Source: Prevotella sp. (GTDB taxonomy: Bacteria; Bacteroidota; Bacteroidia; Bacteroidales; Bacteroidaceae). Taken from it: DNA of 64,000 bases. Where the stretch lies: contig JAFULM010000017.1 in assembly GCA_017483185.1 (NCBI GenBank), positions 1 to 64,000 on the forward strand, given 5' to 3'. The notes under the pieces were generated by a model. It worked only from the letters and a program-made list of their open reading frames with translations, had not been told where the DNA came from and did no database searches. Each line of letters begins with the position of its first letter. The first letter of the stretch is position 1. A program made the translations under genes and the position numbers. Positions 1 to 8,600 of the stretch are shown in pieces.

Positions 1-253
1 AAAGGGAGTTATCACTACGCTGCGCTCCGTTCAGGGAGTTAAGCCAATACCGCTTAGCAATCCGTATATTTCCTTGAACAAACTTCCTGAAACTTGGTAG
101 GGACATATTCTTGTATTTGTCCGCCTGTTACATTATAATATGCAACGTTTATTGGCGGACAAATACAAGAATATGTCCCTACCAAGTTTCAGGAGCGCTA
201 AAAGTATTGGCTTAACTCCCTGAACGGAGCGCAGCGTAGTGATAACTCCCTCT
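1..253. repeat. nested long inverted repeat at the window edge
   Basis: Bases 1-50 are the reverse complement of 204-253 apart from an end mismatch. Inside them a second, perfect 40-bp inverted repeat (86-125 and 154-193) carries the motif TAGGGACATATTCTTG. That inner motif recurs at 20405-20492 and 59772-59897. The outer arms share AGTTAAGCC with the palindrome at 14834-14944. The structure would fold into a very long hairpin. The left arm may continue beyond the window. I see no coding capacity. Confidence 0.85.
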
Positions 254-311
254 AACTCCTTAACTCCCTTTAACTCCTTAACTCCCTTTAACTACTTAAC
301 TCCTAACTAAA
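250..311. repeat. short tandem repeat of TTAACTCC units
   Basis: Between the long palindrome and the GH28 terminator the sequence reads as repeated TAACTCC / TTAACTCCCTTT units, with about five copies of the TAACTCC core. It is low-complexity, pyrimidine-rich on the plus strand, and matches the arms of the inverted repeat at 14834-14944. Confidence 0.6.
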
Positions 312-335
312 TCAGAGCGGGGCTCTGATTTAGTT
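305..335 (-). terminator. hairpin overlapping the GH28 stop codon
   Basis: Perfect 14-bp arms (305-318 and 322-335) are separated by three bases, and the stop codon of the GH28 gene lies in the right arm. No long U-run follows on the minus strand, so termination is inferred from position and stem strength only. Confidence 0.55.
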
Positions 336-1751
336 TCCCTCCTTCACCATCTTCACTCCGCTGAGCTTCACCTCAGCCGTCTTCGTGTCGATGTTTTCAC
401 CCTTGTCGGTGTAGACGAAGACACTGTTGTCGACCGTGATGCCGTGGACACAGTTTTGTCCTTCGATACCGGAGGCTGTGATGGCGTTGCGCGAGCCGCG
501 GCTGACGATGTTGGAGATGTGTATGTCGGTGAACTCCGGCACCTTCTCGAGCTTCTGTTCCTTAGCCGTGTCGCCGGCCTTTGCACCGGCGGTGCGGTTG
601 ACATAGTCACACTGGAAGGAGATGGCGTCGCCCGTGATGTCCGTCATGACGATGTCACTGATGTAGATGTCCCTCGTCACACCGCCACGACCGATGGCAC
701 TCTTGAAGCGCAGACCGACGTCCGTGCCGGCAAAACGACAGTTGCGCACAACGATGCGCCGCATGCCCATTACGTCCTCGCTGCCGATGACAAATCCGCC
801 GTGAGCATGATAGACCGTGTTGTTTTCGATGAGTATGTCCTCACAACCGTTGATGTCTGTCCCCGTCTTGGCGTCGCCGCTCTTCATGCAGAGGCCGTCG
901 TCACCGGCGTCGACCGTGCAGTTGACGATCAGAGCCTGATGGCAGTCGCTCAGATCGATGGCGTCACCATTCTGGGCGTTCCACGGACAGCGCACGGTGA
1001 TGCCGTCGATGATGATGTTGCGGCTGTTGAACGGATGGACATGAAACTTCGGAGCGTTCTGGAACGTCACGCCGGTGAGCATGATGTTCTCGCAGTGGTG
1101 CACGCGGAACAGGTCGTTGCGCCGTGACTCCTGCTTCTCCGGAGTCTCGGCCACGTTGGCGTAGCCCGCCTTCATATCCCACGGATACCAGAGGGAGCCG
1201 TTCTGGCGCTCGACGCCGCCCATCGCCTTAAACCGTTTCCACTCGACGTCGCTCACCTTGGAGCGTTTCACCGGACGCCACTGTGCGCCGTTGCCGTCGA
1301 TGATGCCCTCGCCGGTGATCATGATGTTCTTGCAGCGCGTGGCACTAATGCACGCCATGACGCGCGATGCCTTCGGGTTCTCCTTGTCCGCGTAGAGCGT
1401 CTTGTCGGGCGAGAAATAGACGATTGCGTTCTTTTCCACATGCAGGTCGATATTGCTCTTGAGCACAATCGGCCCCGTCAGCCACACACCCTGAGGTACG
1501 ACAAGCCGTCCGCCGCCCTCGGCCGACAGCGCCGCGATGGCACGCTCAAAAGCCTCCGTACACAGAGTCAGGCCGTCACCGACAGCCCCGAAATCGGTCA
1601 AACGCACCATCCGGTCGGGCACACTCACGGGAGTCGCCTTGCGCAGTTCGACGGGCAGGTTCTGATAATAATGTGCATAGTCTGACGCTACGGCCACATT
1701 AACGGGCAAAGCCATGACCACGGCCATCAACAACTTGAAAATCTTCTTCAT
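330..1751 (-). CDS. GH28 family glycoside hydrolase (polygalacturonase-like), secreted
   Basis: The 473-residue protein has an N-terminal signal peptide of about 22 residues ending VNVAVAS. It then has the DFGAVGDG motif (about 53-60) that opens the right-handed beta-helix of GH28 enzymes. The catalytic-region motifs are visible in order: NGDAID (about 261-266), DAGDD (281-285), HGGFVIGSED (about 317-326) and RFKS (about 348-351). The family hydrolyses galacturonic-acid linkages in pectin or rhamnogalacturonan. The diverged HGG and RFK motifs suggest an exo-acting or rhamnogalacturonan-type member rather than a classical endo-polygalacturonase; that is inference. It lies outside the compact pectin locus at 24-52 kb but fits the same substrate. 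A -7-like box lies at 1787-1794. Confidence 0.88.
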   Translation of the reverse strand: MKKIFKLLMAVVMALPVNVAVASDYAHYYQNLPVELRKATPVSVPDRMVRLTDFGAVGDGLTLCTEAFERAIAALSAEGGGRLVVPQGVWLTGPIVLKSNIDLHVEKNAIVYFSPDKTLYADKENPKASRVMACISATRCKNIMITGEGIIDGNGAQWRPVKRSKVSDVEWKRFKAMGGVERQNGSLWYPWDMKAGYANVAETPEKQESRRNDLFRVHHCENIMLTGVTFQNAPKFHVHPFNSRNIIIDGITVRCPWNAQNGDAIDLSDCHQALIVNCTVDAGDDGLCMKSGDAKTGTDINGCEDILIENNTVYHAHGGFVIGSEDVMGMRRIVVRNCRFAGTDVGLRFKSAIGRGGVTRDIYISDIVMTDITGDAISFQCDYVNRTAGAKAGDTAKEQKLEKVPEFTDIHISNIVSRGSRNAITASGIEGQNCVHGITVDNSVFVYTDKGENIDTKTAEVKLSGVKMVKEGN

Positions 1752-1786
1752 ATCCGATATTGATTTGTTTGTGATTATAATATCTG

Positions 1787-1794
1787 CAAATGTA
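1787..1794 (-). promoter_or_regulatory. candidate -7 box for the GH28 gene
   Basis: On the minus strand this reads TACATTTG, which matches the Bacteroidota -7 consensus TANNTTTG, about 36 bases before the GH28 start. No convincing -33 TTTG is present at the usual spacing, so the promoter may need an activator. Confidence 0.45.
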
Positions 1795-1880
1795 GCAATA
1801 ATATCCTACATAAGTTGGGAAAGAACAAAAATTAACCTGACATAAAGACGTCCGTGTAGCTCGAGTGTGTTGCAGAACTT

Positions 1881-2022
1881 CCACAAGTAGGGTCGCGACC
1901 AGTCGCGACCGCCTCATGGCCATGTGATTTTAACGCGTTCGGTTGACTTATATGCACGTTCCATCAGGCGATTGATTATGTGCCCACGAGGCGGTCGCGA
2001 CCAGTCGCGACCCTACTTGTGG
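1881..2022. repeat. palindromic element family 2 (GTAGGGTCGCGACC), copy 1
   Basis: Arms of about 35 bp (1881-1915 and 1988-2022) are inverted copies except for two central bases. Each arm also contains the tandem GTCGCGACC. The spacer resembles the spacer of copy 2 (34858-34994), sharing CGTTCGGTTG and a run through GGCGATTGATTATGTGCCCA. Conservation of the spacer as well as the arms suggests a copied element rather than a simple terminator. Open reading frames through it are artefacts. Confidence 0.8.
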
Positions 2023-2206
2023 GAGTTTTGAATTTGGCTGTCTTTTTGTTAATTTTTTGAATAATATCAACAAACTGCTCGTCATTTTTGCGTTATTTTG
2101 AAATAATTTCCCCTCGGTCGAAAATTTGCGAGTTTTGAGCGATTTTGCTAAAACGTTGATATTCAGCAATATAACTGAAATGTCGAGATTTTTACCGTTT
2201 TCCGAC

Positions 2207-2319
2207 CTTGCCGTAAGGGCCTTACGGCCTTGCAACGGGGCCGCCGTTGCATCACGACGGGGCCGCCGTTGCACGACAACGGCATGCTCGTTGCAGACCA
2301 ACGGGGCCCTTACGGCAAG
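2207..2319. repeat. GC-rich palindromic array, copy A
   Basis: Perfect 15-bp inverted arms (CTTGCCGTAAGGGCC at 2207-2221 and its complement at 2305-2319) enclose three to four units of about 22 bp that end in CGTTGCA, such as AACGGGGCCGCCGTTGCA. Each unit is itself nearly palindromic. The block sits in AT-rich DNA without a credible gene (1752-2672). The same architecture occurs at 11309, 20018, 35261, 47850 and 61281. Confidence 0.8.
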
Positions 2320-2672
2320 ACGGCCGACATCTTTTTGAACGAAAACGAAAGTGAAATGACGAAATCGGGGCTGCTCCGCCATTTTTTCGGAGGATTTTCA
2401 AGTGTTAATTTTCGGGATAATATTCTGACAAAACGCCGCGCCCGCGAGGCGACAAAAACGGCCGGGAGGGCCCCGCGGCACACCTCGGAGACGTGACGAC
2501 GGTTAACAATTAACACTTTCTAACACGCTATGCGGTTTTTCAACGACAAAATCAAGGCATTTATGACACGTTTTCTGCCGGTCACAAAAAACGCGCCAAA
2601 ACTTCGGGGCATTATCGTCATGACTATCAGACGATTACGCCCCACAAGGGGTAAAAGAAATCGAATGGAGCA

Positions 2673-5600
2673 TCATCTCGTCAGCGAGAACTTCAGCGAG
2701 AGGCCGAAGTCCTGAGTGGTCGTCGGATAGCTGCTGCTGGAGAGCAACGGGGTGTTGGTCTGACGATCGTAATAGGCACTGACGGTGAGCAGTCGGGAAA
2801 GCGTGTAGTCGGCCATGAACGACATCTTGAACGCCGTGTTGCCGCTGCTGGCCGAACTGGTGACGGTGGCTATGTCGCGGGTGATGGCCGCCTGCTTGCG
2901 CAGGGACAGGTCGAGACGGAGGTTGAGGTCGTGGTTGACTCCGCCACGTGAGGTCGTCGTGGTGGTGGTCTTCTTGGAGTCAGCGGCGTTACGGCCACGT
3001 CCACGCTGCGCCTTCTTTATCTTGCGCGACGCCGTGCCGCCGAAGAGACGGAAGTTGTTGATCTTATATCCGATGCCGACCACCCAGTCCTTGCTCAGCG
3101 CCTCGTTGATCTGGACACTGGTCATGCTGAGGTTGAGCACGCGCGTGGTGCGATATTCCACCTTGCAGGTGAGGTTGTTCTGGAGCGTGAAGTCGATGCC
3201 GAGGAGCGGTGAGAAGGCCTCGTTGATGCTGACCGTACTAACGTTGTACATGCTGCTGGGCACGGGGTTGCCCGTGGTGACGTCGCTGATGAAGCCCAGA
3301 CCGTCCATATACTCATAGTAGGTGCTGTATGTGGCGTAGCTGCCGACGGCAAAGACGCTCTTATAGGCGTGGTTCAGGTTGACGCTCTTGAAGTGGTCGC
3401 GCAGCCACGGCAGACGGCCCAGACCGCTGTATTTGACGGTCCAGTTGGGCAGCATGCGCTTCAGCGTGGGGAAGATGTCGAGCGACGAGCCCGCACCGGA
3501 GGTATAGGCCGAGAGGAAGGCGGGGATGAGCACGTCGGCACTGTACTTGCTGACTCGTCCCAGCTCCGGATTATACTGCGTTCCGCCGAGGCTGACACCG
3601 TTGGCGTCGGTCATGCCCTGCGGGTATCGCGTTCCGGCATAGCGGGCCTGGACGCGCTCGCGGAAGCCGTCGATGGACTCGCAGAAGCGTGTGAACGACT
3701 TGGAGGCGTAGCCGTTGTTGGCGTCACCCATGCCCTCGAGGGCGCTCTTGAGACTGATGGTCGTCATCGTGAACGAACCGCTCTGGGTGGTCGGCATGTC
3801 GGAATACATGTACTGGATGCTCCGCGAGTTGTTGACCGTGCGGCTGGCGTTGAGGTCTATCTTGAGGTCACGGATGGGTTCGAGCGTCATGCGGACCTGC
3901 AGATCCTCGCTGCTCGTGGTCGATGCCGGCGTGGCCACGCTGTCGTTGCACATGAGCCATCCGCGGTCGTAGGCCTTCTGCAGATAGCTGTCGCCCGTGA
4001 GACCGAAGGCGAAGTCCAGTCCCGGAGCCATGCCGCCGCCCGTGCGCTGGCCGAAGGCGTCACCGATGTTGGGCATGAAGCCAGGCAGGGTCATGGCGTA
4101 CTGGTTGCGGTAGGTGACACTCACGTTGCGCACCATCATCAGGAAGCGGGCCACCGACTGGGCCGGACGATACCACCACTCCTTGTCAACAGGCTTCTTC
4201 GGCATCACGCTGAGCTTGATCTTGACCGTGTCGAGGTTCTTGATGAGTATCTTGTTGTCGTCGATGACCTTATATTTCACGTTGTACGAACGCCCGTCCT
4301 TGGTCTTTGCCGTCACGACGAGGCGGCGGCTCTTCTTGTTGTGGGCCACGGTGACGGTCGTGTCGGGACGGAGGGTGATCTCGCGCTGATAGGTGTTTTT
4401 GTTCTTCGGGAGCTCCGCCTGCTGCTTCTTGTCCTCCTTGCCGTCCTGCGGTTCGCCGGACTTGCCGGATTTGCCCGCGGCGGACTTGCCCTGTTTGCGC
4501 TTCTGCGCGGGCTTCTTGGTGGTCGTCGTATTCTTCTTGTTGAAACGCTCGTTGGCCTTCTTGAGGAATGGTATATGGTTGTAGAGCGTCTCCATGTTGA
4601 GCGTGGAGTTGATGTTGATGTTGCGGTTGTTGGAGATGGTGTTGCCGAGTGAGGTGCCGTCGTCCAGCTCCGTGCCGCGCATCCACGAATAAGTGGCCGT
4701 GTAGTTGGCGTCGGCATTGAGCCAATCGAAGATGGGTAGCTTGTTGAGCGGCAACTGATAGGACGCCGTGAACGTCTGCTGATAGTCCAACGGACGGCCG
4801 AGGTCCTTGATCGACTGCCAAACGGAGTCCTTCCAGACCTTATACTGGTCGGGATAGAGGTCCTTGTTGACCGGCACGTATGGCTCCTCTATCTCGGCGT
4901 GGGTGGCCGACTGGAAGTTCATGTGGAGGTTTTTCGTCAGGTCCCAGCGGATGGAGAAGTCGCGGTTCCAGAGGAACTGGGAGTTGAACGTCAGCGGAAG
5001 CTGCGAGCCTCCCGAGGCGTCGACGTCACGCTCCTGCAACTCGTAGTAGTTGCGTATCATCTCACTGTTGAATGAAATGTTCTGCGGCAGATAGTTGATG
5101 CCTATCGCCTTGGGCAGTCCGAGCCACTTGCTCTTGCCCTTCAGCTTCTTGAAAGGTTCGTAGGTCTTATATACCGGGGTATAGCTGTAGTTGACGGAGC
5201 CGCGCCACTGGTCCTCTTTTTCATAGACGGTGGTCTCGCCCGACGTGTTGTTGTGGGAGTGGCTGTAGCTGAACGAGAAGTTGCCCGGGTCGTAAGGCAT
5301 GGGGTGGCGCTTGGTCCGGATGCCGACATTGACGTTGGAGAAGGCCAGATTGGTGCTGGTCTTCTTGGTCACGGCGATGGATTCGATTGAGTCGCGCTCG
5401 TGCTTGTCGATGGCCGACTCAAGGGCGTCGTCAAGTTCCATGTCCGTGTCGAGCGGGTTATACTTGGGCCGCGTCTCCTCTTTCGTCACGGAATAGTAGA
5501 ACGGGATGGAGACCTTGGCCTTGTCGGGGAAGAACTTTCCGAGTTCGAGACTGGTCGTGAGACTGTATGTCTTGTAGTCGTCGGTGCTGCGCTGGGCCAG

Positions 5601-8600
5601 TCCTTCCTCCAGTCCGCCGAAGCCTTCGGTCATCATGCGGCCCGTGAGATTGACCGTTCCGAAGTCGGAGAGCTGCATGTTGAGCGCACCCGAAGCCGCC
5701 CAACCGCCCTTGTTGTTGAACTCCAGCAGACGAAGCTCGTTGACCCAGACCTCTCCCGACTTGACCGTGGAGGAGACGTTGCGCACACCGATCATCATCG
5801 TGCGCACCTCGCCGAGCGACGGATTACCCATGATGCTGATCTTGTTGTTGGGACGGTTGGCGTCATATTCGGAATAAAGAGTGGTGAACGATGCCCCTCC
5901 GGCTGCGCGGGCTTTGTTGCGAGCCTTCTTCAGAGCGGTGAAGACGGACATGTCTATGTCCAGCATATTGTCCTCCGGCCATACCAACCGGCATGCCTCG
6001 GTGGAATATTTGTCATACTGTCCCTCCGGCGTGAGCTTCAGAGGGATTTCATATTCGTAGTAGTTGTTCTTGTAGTCGTTGCCCAGACGGATGAAGACGG
6101 CGAGCTGGTCGTTCTGCAGATTGGTCGTGTTCTGCTGCATGGCGTTGGCGTGGACGAACAGCTGCAGGCGCTTATACTGACGCAGGTCGAGCGTGGTGTT
6201 CTTGTAGACCGCCTTCGCCTCATTGCGCGAGAGATTCTTGACGGTGAGGTTCATGGCCTGTTCGTTGCTCTCGACGAGCTGCGGCTGCGACGGGTCGGTG
6301 ACTCGGGTGATGCCCGGAGGCAGCACGTAGTTGACCGGACGCTTGTCGTTGTACTCCTCGATGTTGACCGCGCTGACCTCAAGCGAACCCGTATTGGCAG
6401 ACGCGTTGTTGCTCAGGTCGTGCTCATACTGACGCCACTCGCCGCGGACAAGGTCGAGACTGCCGAAGCGGAGAACGACAGGACGCTGGAACCGGGTGAG
6501 GAACATTCGCATGAAGCGTATCGAGGAGAAGTCGCTGATGGAGCCGATGCGCTCCTTATCGGCCGTGTTGAGCGGTATGCGGAACTTATACCAGTTGACC
6601 GTCTCGCGCTTTCCGTTGCGCAAGTGGGCCTCGTAGGTGCGGATGTCGGTGATGAAGTTGTTGCCGATGTTGTTCTCGTTGATGTCCTCCGGACGTATGC
6701 TCACATGATACTGATAGTAGCGCTCGTACTCGTTGAGGGTGTAGTCCTGGTTTATATCCTCCACATCGGGCATGGTCTTGTAGGACGTGTCGTAGCCTTC
6801 GCCGTTGCCGTTGTTGTCCGGCGAGTTGCCCTGCGGATTGTTGATGCGCTTATATCGCTCCAAGATGGTGGCCTGGCGGTTGTCCAGTTCGCTGCCGCGG
6901 AAATACCGGTAGTTGTCGTTGGCCGGGTCGGCAAGCCACGCATTGCGCACGCTGTCGTTGGTGATGGTCTGCGCGAAATTATAAAATTCGGGATAGTAGG
7001 CACGCTCTTCCTCGTCGTTGAGACCATTGAGACCGACGTCCTGACGTTCCCGCGCACCGGAAGTGGTGGCGAAGGCGTAGGTCTGGGTGGCCTGAACGGG
7101 CACCTTTCCCCACTGCGTGGTGGTGAAACTGTTGCTTCCGTCCACCGGCATGCCGCTCTCGTAGAACTTCTTTCCGTCCCTCAGCACGTCCTCGCTGACT
7201 TCTCCGAGGTTGATGTAGAGGTCGCCGCCGTAGGCCGAGGCGTCGCCGTTCTCACGCGAATAGATGAACGGGTCGAGCATCCAGAACTCCAGATACTCGA
7301 TGTTTGCGGTCTCAAAGTCGTTTGTGTCCAGCTTACGCATCATGCCGCCCCACTTTCCCGACGGGTTGATGAGACGTCCGTCGGCGTTCATGTCGGTCGA
7401 GAAGTTGTACGGGCCGCGCTCTTCGGGATAGTAGGCGAGGTTCAATATGGGCAACGTAGATGTCGCGCCGTTGTACGTACTCTGGTCGCGGTTGGGATAA
7501 AGCTCGCTCACGTAGACCTCACGGACATAGTGGTTGGACAGCTGGTTGAGGTCGCTCTTGATGTGTCCGGGCGTCAGCGAGCTGCTCTTGTACGTGAACA
7601 GCGGGTCAATGGTGTACCAGGCGAGCAGCGAACGGTTGTAGCCGCTGCTGAGTCCCTCCTTGTCGGAAGACTCGGGGAACATCGACGGGACACTGGAGAG
7701 TACCCACGACTTCGGCTCCGATACGTCGATGCCGCTCTTGGTGTTCTCGAAATCGTCGATGTAGGATGCGTCGTCCTGCGTACCGCCGGCCTGTCCGGCT
7801 ATGAGCTGGGCGAATTCGGTGGTCAGCGAGATTTGCGACGGCTGGGTGCAATGGAGGAACGGTATCTTGTCGAGCATGTTTGTGAGCCACTGACTCTCCT
7901 TCTTCCAGTTGAGATTGAAGCCCCACAGGAAGTTGTTCAGCGGTTCGGAACCCATTATCACCTTTGACGTCAGGGCCTGTTCGCGCAGATGCTGGAACGT
8001 TCCGCTTATCTGGAAGTTCTTCGAGAAGTCGTATTCCCAGTTGAGTCCCATCATCGTCTTGCGCAGCATACCGTAGTTGGAGTTGCTCTCGAGACTGACG
8101 TTGACGGACGTTCCGGCGTCGATGATGCTCTGGTTGAGAATGGTCACCTCGCCGGCAGAATAGTCGACGGTATAGTCGGAGCCTTCGCTGAGCACGACAC
8201 CGCCGGCCGTCACGACGACCGAACCCTGCGGCACGTCGTATGCGCCGAGCGATATGACGTTGGCGGATGTACCCTTAAACTGTCCTGTAAGCACAAACTT
8301 GTCCTTCTCCGCCACCTGTTTGGCTGCCGTCTTGGTCGTGTCATAGAGTTCCGTGAAAGCATATTTGTCGGCCGTTGTCTCGGCTATTCCTGCGCGGACG
8401 AGATAGTTCTTCAGATAAGCTCCGAACGGTTCGGCCGCGGGAAAGAACACCCGTCCGTTGCTGACGGTATAGCCCTCGACAAAGTCGAAATAGCCATTGG
8501 GATTGGCTTTGTTATTGTTGTCCAACCTATCGGCACCCAACACGCGGATGAGTATGCGGTCCTTGACCTGCGGTTCGGGCAGGTAAGAGAGGGCGACGCC

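Noticed and set aside
1948..2382. 144-codon frame over palindrome family 2 and array A, and the similar frame at 34704-35105
   Set aside because: They look alike only because both are translated from the same DNA repeat.
5400..7967. 855-codon open frame antisense to sprA
   Set aside because: It is the complement of a GC-rich gene with strong family identity and has no domain-like text.
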